From Eubacterium coprostanoligenes (GTDB taxonomy: Bacteria; Bacillota; Clostridia; Oscillospirales; Acutalibacteraceae): a stretch of 64,000 nucleotides of DNA. The stretch is from positions 85,816-149,815 of the forward strand of contig NZ_FUWW01000003.1 of NCBI RefSeq assembly GCF_900167205.1. The letters run 5' to 3'. Below, piece by piece: positions 7,289 to 14,912 of the stretch. The stretch's first letter is position 1; every line of letters begins with the position of its first letter. The translations under genes were made by a program, and so were the position numbers. A model generated the notes under the pieces. That model was not told where the DNA came from. It ran no database searches and worked only from the letters and a program-made list of their open reading frames with translations.

Positions 7289-8436
7289 TGATTTACCTCC
7301 TCTGCTAATTTGTCTGCTTGAGCATTATAAAGTCGAGCCTGCGCTATTTGAATTTCGTCCTGCAAGGTTATATCCGTCCAACGAACATCAACGCTTTTGT
7401 AAACGCCAAGCGTTGCCAAATAAGTCTCACCGATTTTTTTGATAATCGGAGTGATAATTCTGCGATACGCTTTAAGTTCCGTTGTCAAAATATCCGCCTG
7501 CTGTTGGCTCATTCTTTCTGTTGTGGACCACGAAAGTCCAAACATATACGGCATAAGTCCCGTCTTTGCAATAATCTGCTCAAGCATTTGACGAACAGGA
7601 ATTTCGCTGTCGAGAATTTGATTGTCTGCGCCGATTACGCTGACCTTAACATCACCGACCGCCACAAAATCCTTGACGGTTTCGGTACTGCTCATTGCGT
7701 CTTTCCACGCTCTCGCCATTTGATTGGCACGCTCCTTTGCAAATGCCTTGTCCAAACTGTCACCCTGCGGTTTGTATGTAACGGCATAACGCAAATTTCC
7801 AAGTCGTTGCCAATTTGTGCCTATTGTGTTGTAAATTTTCAGCAAAATATCCGATACAAACGGCAGTCCTCGGAGCAAACTTGTGCCCAAGATTTCTCCC
7901 GGTTCGGGATTGAGCACCGAGAACAGAATCCGCTCTTGATGTGCAAACGGCGTTTGACTGTTCATATGACCCGAGCAGAAAATTAAATCCATATCGTTGT
8001 CTGCCCTTTTTACACTCACACATCCAAGCTCACCGTTGTACAGAGCATAAAAGCCGTGCTCATCAGCTACCATTTCACCGATTGCAGTGCCATAAGTCAA
8101 AAGCTGATTCATAAAATTATCAACAAACGACTGTATTCCGCACTGGTTGCCACTGACATTGACAGAAGAAAAAAATCTGTTCATATCATCATTTAATCTG
8201 TCGTCACCGCAGTCCAATTCAAAGCCACCCATAAGACGCACGATTTTGTTAATTGCACTGTCAATAATCGGCACGCCCTCTCTGATGGAGCGATAAACCC
8301 TGTTATTTGCTTCAACAAGCGGAGTGTAGTTGCCAAGATACCTAAACGGATGGCAATTCTTGCCCGCCGTTTGAACCGAAGCAGTTGCAACGGCATCGGA
8401 TGAACCATTATTTTTGTTTTTGCCGAATATACTCAA
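7285..8436 (-). CDS. phage portal protein
   Basis: 383 residues, typical of SPP1/HK97-like portals. Contains RYLGNYTPLVEANNRVYRSI near the N-terminus, the conserved VPIIDSAINKIVRLMGG region, PEPGEILGTSLLRGLPFVSDILLK in the middle (reported in parts) and the ERMSQQQADILTTELKAYRR helix, which belongs to the stem/crown. The portal forms the dodecameric ring through which terminase pumps DNA. It lies 4 bases after the terminase gene and overlaps the protease gene by 4 bases. Confidence 0.85.
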   Translation of the reverse strand: MSIFGKNKNNGSSDAVATASVQTAGKNCHPFRYLGNYTPLVEANNRVYRSIREGVPIIDSAINKIVRLMGGFELDCGDDRLNDDMNRFFSSVNVSGNQCGIQSFVDNFMNQLLTYGTAIGEMVADEHGFYALYNGELGCVSVKRADNDMDLIFCSGHMNSQTPFAHQERILFSVLNPEPGEILGTSLLRGLPFVSDILLKIYNTIGTNWQRLGNLRYAVTYKPQGDSLDKAFAKERANQMARAWKDAMSSTETVKDFVAVGDVKVSVIGADNQILDSEIPVRQMLEQIIAKTGLMPYMFGLSWSTTERMSQQQADILTTELKAYRRIITPIIKKIGETYLATLGVYKSVDVRWTDITLQDEIQIAQARLYNAQADKLAEEVNQ

Positions 8437-8440
8437 GGCT

Positions 8441-9694
8441 TCACATCCTTTCTACTGCAATAGAAAACGCACAGTCATCGCTCCTCATATCAAGAACGGT
8501 GTTAACAAAATACCGTATGTCGTCCATTGCGTGATCATTTTCCTTTTTAGGTGCGTCACGTTTTATGTCGTTATCCCAACGATATATCGAAAATTCCCTT
8601 ATCGTGTCGGTGCAAACGGGAGATATAAATATCTCATTCTGCTTCAAAGCCATACAAACTCTGTTTATGCCGTTGAGCACATCGTTTTCAGCCTTGATGA
8701 CAGTAAATTCACCGTGACGGCGCACCGTTTCAATAAACGAGGCTGCTGACGGGTCAACTATCAGAGCCGTTATAGATTTGTCCCCGACAAGCTCTTTCAG
8801 ATGACCGTAATATTCCTCATCCGTCAGCTGAACACCTTTCTCTCTTGATGAATGATAATATTCATTCACCCTGTACCAGCCGTCATCACCTTTGCCCCAA
8901 AGCCCAAGCGAAAACGGATTGACAGTGCCGTAGTCACAGCTGAGATAATATTCGCTGAACGAGTCTGCCGTTTTAATATGCTTTTCAGGAGAAAACATCG
9001 GATAAACCAAACCGTCTGCGGCAACCCATTTTCCCTCAACAAAGCGTTCGTAGAACGCACCTGTGTAAAGTTTTTGGTATCGACTTTTGATTTTTGGCGA
9101 AAGTGACGGATTGTCGTCCATAGTAAAATGAAGATAAAGCATATTCTTTTCATCAGCCTTTTTAATCCACTCATTGTAAAACCAATGAAAAGGATGCTCG
9201 GGATTGCAGTTGAACCAAAATCGTGAACCCTCAAGCGAGCACCTTGCAAGCGCCTGCTCAACAAAAGAACGAGGCATCAATGCAACTTCGTCAAAAAGGA
9301 CACCGCCCAAGGTCATACCCTGAATCAGAGAAGCAGAACTTTCATCCCTGCCACCAAAGATATAAAATCTGTTTTTGACGCTTCCTCTTTGAATTTCGAG
9401 CATATTCTTGCTGATTTTCTCCGTAACATTGAAGCCAAGCGATTTAAGCATCGGTATCATCGGAGTAACAACATTTCGCCTGAGCGAACTTATCGTTTTG
9501 CCACACAATGCAAATGAAGTGTCGTTGAAAGCATAAAATGCCCAAAACACAAACGACAGCGACATGCAAAGCGTTTTGCCCGACCTCACCGCACCGTCAC
9601 AAATAATTCCGTTTTTGGCGCTGTATTTACTGCCTGCGCACCACCAATTAAGCGTTTGAAGCTGTTTTTGCGAAAACGGAAAAAACTTAACCAT
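8441..9694 (-). CDS. phage terminase large subunit
   Basis: About 417 residues from the ATG at 9694, which has GAGGAAG about 6 bases upstream; a longer reading from 9742 would overlap terminase small by 56 bases. Walker A GAVRSGKT sits at residues 34-41, Walker B GGVLFDEVALM near residue 135, and the coupling motif FWFNCNPEHPFHW follows. The nuclease part shows DYGTVNPFSLGLWG and later VDPSAASFIE and DIRYFVNTV with acidic residues in the RNase H-like arrangement. It should power DNA packaging and cut the concatemer. Both domains look intact. Confidence 0.92.
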   Translation of the reverse strand: MVKFFPFSQKQLQTLNWWCAGSKYSAKNGIICDGAVRSGKTLCMSLSFVFWAFYAFNDTSFALCGKTISSLRRNVVTPMIPMLKSLGFNVTEKISKNMLEIQRGSVKNRFYIFGGRDESSASLIQGMTLGGVLFDEVALMPRSFVEQALARCSLEGSRFWFNCNPEHPFHWFYNEWIKKADEKNMLYLHFTMDDNPSLSPKIKSRYQKLYTGAFYERFVEGKWVAADGLVYPMFSPEKHIKTADSFSEYYLSCDYGTVNPFSLGLWGKGDDGWYRVNEYYHSSREKGVQLTDEEYYGHLKELVGDKSITALIVDPSAASFIETVRRHGEFTVIKAENDVLNGINRVCMALKQNEIFISPVCTDTIREFSIYRWDNDIKRDAPKKENDHAMDDIRYFVNTVLDMRSDDCAFSIAVERM

Positions 9695-10010
9695 TGCCAA
9701 CTTCCTCGGCGTTATTTTGCGCACTCTTTTCAAGTGCTTCATAAAAGCTCAAGCCGTTTTCCTGCCTTTCGCCGTTGTTTTCAATCAGCTTTTCAAACGC
9801 CTTTATGCGGTCAAAAAACTTGATTTCCATTCCTCCGCCCTTCGGCCGTTTTATCTCGCTCACATTGATGAGTTTCAGCTTCGGGAGTTTCTGCATAATT
9901 TCGTCTTCGCTCATAAAAAGAAGTTTCACCGCATCACAGCACGAGCCAAATGCAAGCTCGGTCAACCCCTTTTCAATTTGTTCTTCAAGCGTCATCTTTT
10001 TCTTCGCCAT
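9687..10010 (-). CDS. phage terminase small subunit-like protein
   Basis: 107 residues, first gene of the structural operon, with TTGAGGTG upstream of its ATG. It starts with a basic MAKKKMTLEEQIEKGLTELAFG segment, followed by SCCDAVKLLF and INVSEIKRPKGGGMEIKFFDR, which looks like the C-terminal oligomerisation part of small terminases. It is much shorter than XtmA-type proteins (about 250) and has no clear N-terminal helix-turn-helix. DNA recognition may therefore be weakened or relaxed, which would fit a packaging machine that does not depend on a specific pac site. The last point is inference. Confidence 0.65.
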   Translation of the reverse strand: MAKKKMTLEEQIEKGLTELAFGSCCDAVKLLFMSEDEIMQKLPKLKLINVSEIKRPKGGGMEIKFFDRIKAFEKLIENNGERQENGLSFYEALEKSAQNNAEEVGNG

Positions 10011-10296
10011 TTTTTCACCTCAAGTCGATATTTCGAAAGTGTTTGTTGACCTGTCGTCACAAAACCCTTTCACCTATAGGCTGAAAACGGCGTTTTTATT
10101 CACTGTTTCTGTATAATTCGCCCCAAAAATCGCAAAATAAATTTGTTTTTCATCATTTATTCAATCAAACTGTATATCCCTGCAAAACGGTAGGCATTGA
10201 TTTCAAAGATTTATGAAAAATTCAATAAAATTTTGTACAAGCCTGTTGTAATGTAAAAAATCAAATGATATAATCATAAAAAAGGAGGTGACGCCC
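10011..10296. other. divergent intergenic region between phage operon and membrane-protein gene
   Basis: 286 bases without a gene. On the plus strand a good sigma-A promoter lies at its right end. For the leftward phage operon I see no convincing -35/-10 pair; the best is TATACA around 10112-10117 without a matching -35. A short palindrome TCGATATTTCGA lies at 10024-10035 just upstream of the terminase ribosome site. Otherwise the stretch is AT-rich and featureless. Confidence 0.5.
10246..10274 (+). promoter_or_regulatory. sigma-A promoter of the 103-residue membrane protein gene
   Basis: TTGTAA at 10246-10251 and TATAAT at 10269-10274 are separated by 17 bases, with TG one base before the -10 (extended -10). 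Transcription would begin near 10281, leaving a very short leader with AAGGAGGTG before the GTG start. Confidence 0.75.
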
Positions 10297-10608
10297 GTGA
10301 AAGAAAAAATGCAAAACCTTATCGAAAAATTCAAAAAGTTTTGCGAATGGATATGGAGCGAATGCAAAGATTGGCATACGCTTGTGCTGTTTATAATAAT
10401 TGTTGTGATTATGTATACACCTGTGTGGGGCGGTTACCTCATTCACCTGATATTCAAAAAATCGTGGGGCAGTGTTATGGCAACGGCATACCTTGCTTTC
10501 TGGGCAGGTCCGTTCACTCCTTATTTTCCGCTGTGCATTGCAATCACCCTCGGCATAAAAAAGCTGTTTGAAAAAATCAAATCAAAAAGAAAAAAGACAA
10601 GTGACTGA
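10297..10608 (+). CDS. small two-span membrane protein, conserved type, unknown function
   Basis: 103 residues from the GTG at 10297, which is 7 bases after AAGGAGGTGA; an earlier GTG at 10288 lies inside that ribosome site and is less likely. A basic N-terminal helix (KEKMQNLIEKFKKFCEW) leads to the hydrophobic segment TLVLFIIIVVIMYTPVW, a loop, then VMATAYLAFWAGPFTPYFP and LCIAITLGI, and a Lys-rich tail. This looks like a small inner-membrane protein with cytoplasmic ends. I recall similar proteins in other Clostridia but know no function. It is transcribed away from the phage operon and convergently with dnaC, with a shared terminator. Confidence 0.75.
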   Translation: MKEKMQNLIEKFKKFCEWIWSECKDWHTLVLFIIIVVIMYTPVWGGYLIHLIFKKSWGSVMATAYLAFWAGPFTPYFPLCIAITLGIKKLFEKIKSKRKKTSD

Positions 10609-10624
10609 TCACTTGCCAAATAAG

Positions 10625-10654
10625 AAAGCCTACTTCGAACAAAGTAGGCTTTTT
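10625..10654. terminator. bidirectional terminator between membrane-protein gene and dnaC
   Basis: Perfect 11-base arms AAAGCCTACTT (10625-10635) and AAGTAGGCTTT (10642-10652) with T runs on both strands; it lies between the two convergent genes and can end both transcripts. Confidence 0.9.
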
Positions 10655-10662
10655 GCTTTATA

Positions 10663-11631
10663 TTATAGATTTCTGATGTCGTTGCCGATAAAATAGAACG
10701 GTATGTATTCTCCTGTGAGTCGGCTTGTGATACGCTTGTCGTATTTTTCCTCAAGCCTGTCAAAGGCATAGTTTGTTGAAATAATAGTCGGCTTGCCGGT
10801 GAGCAAACGGGTGTTAACAATATTGTATATTGTTGCAATGCTGTACTGATTGTCAATCTCCGTGCCCAAATCATCAAGCACCAAAAGGTCGCAACCAAGC
10901 ACCTGATTTTTTGTGTAATTAATATTATCCGTTCTGCCGAATTGTTCGCTTTGCAAATCGTCACAAATATTCTGGCTTGTGCCGTAGCACACGCTAAAGC
11001 CCTTGTTAATCACAACATTTGCAATGGCAAGGCTCAAATGAGTTTTGCCAAGTCCCGCACCGCCAAAGAAAAACAAACTCTTGCTGTTGAGCGAAAAATT
11101 CTGTGCGTACTTTCTGCAAGTGTCGAGAATTTTTTCTGCTCTTTGACGAGGAACAATCGCATTTTCCATAGGTTGCTCGCTGTAATAGCCAAGTTCGAAC
11201 TTGTCAAATGTGCACTTGTCAAGCGGTGCAAAACGAGAAACCTCTTTTCGCATCAAATCTTTCAAAACCTGCTTTTGACACGAGCACATCCTGCCGTCAA
11301 TGACTCCCTTATCCTCACAAGCATTGCAAACAAAATGTGGTTTCATTGCATCCTCGGGATAGCCGTTCGCCTTGAGAAGCCTTGAGCGTTCCTCCACAAG
11401 AGCCTCACTTCTTGCTCGAAGTTCCGCAAGTTTTTCATCGGTATTTTGCTTATAGAAGAAAAGCTGGCTGATTTCCAAGCCGATTTGCTGAAGTCCTGCC
11501 TGAATTTTTTTAATTTCGGGAATTTCCTCCTTGATCTGCATAGAACGCATATCCGCATCCATAACAGCGCTGTCGTGCCTTTTTTCAAGTATTCTCTTTG
11601 CCTTGTTGTACATCTCGTTTGAATAAGCCAT
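10663..11631 (-). CDS. dnaC: primosomal helicase-loader ATPase DnaC
   Basis: 322 residues. The N-terminal 100 residues are helical and charged (LRARSEALVEERSRLLKAN), followed by a Cys cluster CNACEDKGVIDGRMCSC (a likely zinc site) and then the AAA+ core with Walker A FFGGAGLGKTHLSLA near residue 190, Walker B LLVLDDLGTE and sensor region PTIISTNYAFDRLEEKYDKR. This N-terminal plan and length match chromosomal DnaC/DnaI-type loaders of Clostridia more than the shorter phage versions. It loads the replicative helicase with DnaD, whose gene is 9 bases upstream in the same operon. Symbol by family; B. subtilis names the equivalent dnaI. Confidence 0.85.
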   Translation of the reverse strand: MAYSNEMYNKAKRILEKRHDSAVMDADMRSMQIKEEIPEIKKIQAGLQQIGLEISQLFFYKQNTDEKLAELRARSEALVEERSRLLKANGYPEDAMKPHFVCNACEDKGVIDGRMCSCQKQVLKDLMRKEVSRFAPLDKCTFDKFELGYYSEQPMENAIVPRQRAEKILDTCRKYAQNFSLNSKSLFFFGGAGLGKTHLSLAIANVVINKGFSVCYGTSQNICDDLQSEQFGRTDNINYTKNQVLGCDLLVLDDLGTEIDNQYSIATIYNIVNTRLLTGKPTIISTNYAFDRLEEKYDKRITSRLTGEYIPFYFIGNDIRNL

Positions 11632-11640
11632 AATTATCCT

Positions 11641-12648
11641 TTATATATCATAATTGTCATTGAGCATTGCACGGCGATTGATTTCATCAATGTCATAGGT
11701 TTCATCAATAGCGGATTTGTTCTTCTGCTCTTTCTTTGAATGGAATTCCTTTTCTTCCTCGGCAACAGCCTCCGGAGTAAATATGCCCTTTTTCTTCCAA
11801 TTTTTGAGCACCGAATCAACATATTTCAATGTTGGCTTGTCGGTGTTCTCTTTCATAATATCGCAGGCAATGGTAATCATCTGCATATCAAAATCTTCGC
11901 TCCAACGATTAATCATTTCTCGTTGCTTTATGGTCGGATTTCTGTGCTTGATTCCGCTAACCGCCACAATCTCGCTCCACAATCTGTCTGAAGCCTCAAG
12001 CATACGCAATCTTTCATCCGCAGCCTCAAGGGTAACAATTCCCTCTTCGCTCCAATTCTTTGCCATAGTGCCGATATACGAAGTTCCGATTGCTCTGCCC
12101 TTTGCTTTTTCGGTCTTGTAATATTCCAAAATAACAAGCACCACATCACACGGAAGCCCGTAATATGTCACCATATTTATGACAAGTTCCTGCTCAATAT
12201 GGCTGATTGTTCTGCCAAAAACCTCTTGTGCATGATGAATGAGTTCTGTCAACTCTCGATTATCTCTGCACATAGTAACGATGTCGCTCGGATTGAGTTT
12301 TGGCACAGGAATTGCCTCTTTAACCTTAACAGTTTTGGCTTCTTCTTTTTTTGGAGGTTCAACAACTGCCATGCTTTCCGCAGGCGGTTGAGCGTTGACA
12401 ACTCCGTCACACGACAAAACGCCCTCTTCTACCCAAAACTCCAAAAAATCCGTTGCGTCAGCCTCGGTGCATCCAAGTGCTTTTGCAACATATTTGCTGT
12501 CGCACGGTGCATTGTTTGACAAAATGAGCAACAATGCCTTCAGCTGATATTCACTTGCAAGTTTTATGTAATCTGTTGCAACTTTTTTAGGCACGGCAAC
12601 CATTCCGTCTTGCCAAACATTGCCGACAGGTACAATTTGATACAGCAT
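11641..12648 (-). CDS. dnaD: DnaD-domain replication initiation protein
   Basis: 335 residues from the ATG at 12648 (GAGGTGGGCAAA directly upstream); a GTG at 12657 overlaps that site. An N-terminal winged-helix part (YQLKALLLILSNN ... VAKALGCTEADATDFLEF) is followed by two DnaB_2/DnaD-type repeats, the first around SHIEQELVINMVTYYGLPCDVVLVILEYY and the second around REMINRWSEDFDMQMITIACDIM with the typical KYVDSVLKNWKKKGI end (quoted in parts). The C-terminus is charged. DnaD remodels DNA at the origin and works with the DnaC loader encoded next. Confidence 0.85.
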   Translation of the reverse strand: MLYQIVPVGNVWQDGMVAVPKKVATDYIKLASEYQLKALLLILSNNAPCDSKYVAKALGCTEADATDFLEFWVEEGVLSCDGVVNAQPPAESMAVVEPPKKEEAKTVKVKEAIPVPKLNPSDIVTMCRDNRELTELIHHAQEVFGRTISHIEQELVINMVTYYGLPCDVVLVILEYYKTEKAKGRAIGTSYIGTMAKNWSEEGIVTLEAADERLRMLEASDRLWSEIVAVSGIKHRNPTIKQREMINRWSEDFDMQMITIACDIMKENTDKPTLKYVDSVLKNWKKKGIFTPEAVAEEEKEFHSKKEQKNKSAIDETYDIDEINRRAMLNDNYDI

Positions 12649-12721
12649 TTTGCCCACCTCTTTTCAAATAAACATAAAAATATTTTACCAAAATTCAGCC
12701 GATTATTCAACCACAATATAA

Positions 12722-12743
12722 GGGGCACTCATCAAAGCGCCCC
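12722..12743 (-). terminator. hairpin downstream of the GDPD gene
   Basis: GGGGC (12722-12726) pairs with GCCCC (12739-12743). On the minus strand it follows the GDPD stop and is trailed by only a few T residues, so termination may be weak. Confidence 0.45.
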
Positions 12744-12767
12744 CACTATATAAATGATATATAATAA

Positions 12768-13646
12768 TTAATATGTTATGCAATCGGTTGTAATCAAATT
12801 TACACCGAGGTCGAGCAATTTTTTCATAACTTCAGGGTCGTCAATTGTCCAAGCACCCATAAGCATACCGTCCTCAACGCACTTTTTGATTAAATATGAA
12901 TCAAGGTCATAATTCTTTTCTTTGTTGCCGTTGAAATCAATTCCGCAATTTCTGATTGATTTTGCGAGTTCAATATCTTCCTCTGTAATTTCCTGAACAA
13001 GATACATCATATCGTTGTCGCAAAGTTCACGAAGTTTCTGCAAATTGCTGATTTTAAAGGAAATGAATGTCACCTTAACTTCAGGATACATATTGCAAAG
13101 TCTGATGATTTCAGGATAATATTCCTGATTGTTTTCTTCTTTAAGCTCAATAACAGCCTGCATATTGTACTTTTGGCAAATCTGCAAGAACTTCTTAAGT
13201 GTACAAATCTTAAGGTCAGGATATTGGTCAATGTTAACGCCATTGTCGGTGGTGGCATCCTTAAGTTCCTCGTATGTTGCCTTTTCAACAAACATACTTT
13301 TATCCATCATACGATATGTTGACCTGTCGTGCTGAACAACCCAAACGCCGTCTTTTGCACGATAAATGTCACATTCTGCTGCTGCATAACCTGCCTTGCC
13401 TGCCTCTCTAAAAGCCGGAGCTGTATTTTCGGGAGCAGCGGCTCTAAAGCCTCTGTGTGCTATTAAAAAAGTGTTTTCATCTGCAAAATCACTTGCCGAA
13501 GAAATAGTGTAATCTTTAACCTTGCAGTATTCGTGCAATGCAACCGCACCGCCTGTTACAACAAGAACAAGCAAAAATGCCAAAATACTCAAAATTATAA
13601 TCAGCGCTTTTTTGCCCTTGCTCATTTTCTTTTTTGCTTCATTCAT
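12768..13646 (-). CDS. membrane-anchored glycerophosphodiester phosphodiesterase
   Basis: 292 residues from the ATG at 13646, chosen because GAGGAGG is 8 bases upstream; earlier in-frame codons have no site. A basic N-terminus and one hydrophobic helix (ALIIILSILAFLLVLVVTGG) anchor it, with the catalytic domain outside. The GDPD signature is clear: LIAHRGFRAAAPENTAPAF (catalytic His and metal Glu), AAECDIYRAKDGVWVVQHD (Glu/Asp and second His), VIELKEEN, and MGAWTIDDPEVM near the end. It should release glycerol-3-phosphate from glycerophosphodiesters, or act on lipid/teichoic acid products. The start overlaps the nitroreductase stop by 8 bases, indicating an operon. Confidence 0.88.
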   Translation of the reverse strand: MNEAKKKMSKGKKALIIILSILAFLLVLVVTGGAVALHEYCKVKDYTISSASDFADENTFLIAHRGFRAAAPENTAPAFREAGKAGYAAAECDIYRAKDGVWVVQHDRSTYRMMDKSMFVEKATYEELKDATTDNGVNIDQYPDLKICTLKKFLQICQKYNMQAVIELKEENNQEYYPEIIRLCNMYPEVKVTFISFKISNLQKLRELCDNDMMYLVQEITEEDIELAKSIRNCGIDFNGNKEKNYDLDSYLIKKCVEDGMLMGAWTIDDPEVMKKLLDLGVNLITTDCITY

Positions 13647-14421
13647 TGGATTTTTCCTCCTCGTCCATTTTTGGCTCAAATTTTAATCTTTGACCGTCAA
13701 CAGGTTCAAAAACATTTTCAAAGCTCCATTTTCCATTTACCCCTTTTGCCATTGCACCAATGACAAAATGAAGCTTTGCAATACCAAAATCAACACTTTT
13801 GTCAGAATACGGTTCGTCAACATATCCGCTGAATTCGCCGTTTTCATATCTGAATTTTACAGGTCGTCTGTTAACCGCAGACGGTCCTTTTTCAACAAGC
13901 GAAAGTCCATAGGCATATGCCTCCGGCAACTTTTCATCGCAAACTTCAATCATATCTTGATATGATTTGCATTTTTTATGCGTTGCCTTGTACATAGTCT
14001 TTTCAACAAGAGAATACCTATCCTTTGGATAACCGATTGTTATAACGGCATACACCCTCTTTTCAGACGGAAGTTTGATTGCCTCATACACCTTGTTCTC
14101 GTTGTATGTGCCACTGACCCAACAAGTACCCAAGCCGTGATAAACACACTGAAGCACTATGCTTTCGCCAAAATATCCACAGTTCTCACGAACCTTTTGG
14201 CTGTCATCTCCGGCAACAACAATCATACTGAATTTGCCGCTGAAAATACTAAAAAACGGAGTTGCATCGTCTATAAACAAAAGGTCAAGGCCCGCTTCTT
14301 CATTTACGGCGTCAACCATTTGTTTGATTACATCCTTTATTTCCTGCGACAAATGCTTTTGCTTGTACGCTCTGCGTGAATGTCGATTTTCTATTGCTTT
14401 GATATACTGTTCATTAGTCAT
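13639..14421 (-). CDS. nitroreductase-family FMN protein (TM1586-like)
   Basis: 260 residues. The N-terminal motif IENRHSRRAYKQKHLS is the FMN phosphate-binding segment of nitroreductases; GESIVLQCVYHGLGTCWVSGTY and the AVITIGYP strand are also typical. The protein is longer than classic nitroreductases (about 200) because it is an internally duplicated type: a second half begins near residue 170 (AYGLSLVEKGPSAVNRRPVKF). In this single-chain subgroup (TM1586-type), one polypeptide mimics the usual dimer. Electron acceptor unknown. The gene has an extended -10 promoter and is cotranscribed with the GDPD gene. Confidence 0.8.
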   Translation of the reverse strand: MTNEQYIKAIENRHSRRAYKQKHLSQEIKDVIKQMVDAVNEEAGLDLLFIDDATPFFSIFSGKFSMIVVAGDDSQKVRENCGYFGESIVLQCVYHGLGTCWVSGTYNENKVYEAIKLPSEKRVYAVITIGYPKDRYSLVEKTMYKATHKKCKSYQDMIEVCDEKLPEAYAYGLSLVEKGPSAVNRRPVKFRYENGEFSGYVDEPYSDKSVDFGIAKLHFVIGAMAKGVNGKWSFENVFEPVDGQRLKFEPKMDEEEKSNE

Positions 14422-14436
14422 AGCATCACCGTGTTC

Positions 14437-14465
14437 ATTATAACATCAAAAACAAAAAATGTATA
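14437..14465 (-). promoter_or_regulatory. promoter of the nitroreductase-GDPD operon
   Basis: On the minus strand TATAAT (14437-14442) carries an upstream TG (extended -10); TATACA at 14460-14465 stands 17 bases away as a weak -35. Confidence 0.55.
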
Positions 14466-14512
14466 GTGAATTTTAAACATATGAATATAAAATTAATTTA
14501 AAGATTATGCTA

Positions 14513-14541
14513 TTGACATTATGTTTTTCAAATATTATAAT
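14513..14541 (+). promoter_or_regulatory. consensus sigma-A promoter
   Basis: TTGACA (14513-14518) and TATAAT (14536-14541) separated by 17 bases: a full consensus promoter, the strongest in the window by sequence. It drives the small membrane protein at 14571, preceded by AAGGAGGG at 14556-14563. Confidence 0.88.
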
Positions 14542-14570
14542 GTTTATATGAAATCAAGGAGGGTTTACCT

Positions 14571-14840
14571 ATGAAATTTAAGAAATTTGTTAAAGTTATC
14601 AGTGTGATTGCCGCTATCGTGGCGCTTGCAGCTGCTGCATATGTTGCTATCCAAAAGCTCACAGCAAAGAAAAATCCCGAGTATTTTGATGACAACGATT
14701 TCTTCGAGTGCGACAACGATATTGAAATCGTAGATGCAACAGAGGAAGCAAAGGCTGAAGAAGAAGCTCCAAAGGCTGAACCAAAGAAAAAGAACGCTCC
14801 AAAAAAGAAGACTGAAAAGAAAAAGGCTGACGCTGAATAA
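14571..14840 (+). CDS. small single-span protein with acidic then Lys/Ala-rich tail
   Basis: 89 residues. A basic N-terminus (MKFKKFVKV) leads into one hydrophobic helix (ISVIAAIVALAAAAYVAI), a short linker, an acidic patch (FDDNDFFECDNDIEIVD) and a low-complexity tail of Ala, Glu, Lys and Pro (KAEPKKKNAPKKKTEKKKA) that resembles histone H1 tails. This suggests membrane anchoring with a cytoplasmic charged tail that could bind nucleic acid or an acidic partner; this is inference only. The gene has a consensus promoter, a strong ribosome site and its own terminator, so it is probably abundant. Family function is not known to me. Confidence 0.75.
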   Translation: MKFKKFVKVISVIAAIVALAAAAYVAIQKLTAKKNPEYFDDNDFFECDNDIEIVDATEEAKAEEEAPKAEPKKKNAPKKKTEKKKADAE

Positions 14841-14859
14841 GCAATATTATAATAATCAG

Positions 14860-14893
14860 AGAGCAACGACATAGAATTGTTGCTCTTATTTTT
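14860..14893 (+). terminator. terminator of the 89-residue protein gene
   Basis: AGAGCAAC pairs with GTTGCTCT (loop 11 bases), followed by TATTTTTT. It lies between the small protein gene and the patatin gene. Confidence 0.85.
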
Positions 14894-14912
14894 TACTAAA
14901 AGGTGGCAGGCT

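Noticed and set aside
10045..10080. TTGACC followed by TATAGG as a plus-strand promoter
   Set aside because: The spacing is about 23 bases, too long for sigma-A, and nothing is encoded directly downstream.
10663..12648. dnaC and dnaD as part of the phage
   Set aside because: Phages may carry such genes, but here the N-terminal zinc-type cluster of DnaC, the two-repeat DnaD and their lengths fit host copies, and a bidirectional terminator plus a divergent gene separate them from the phage operon.
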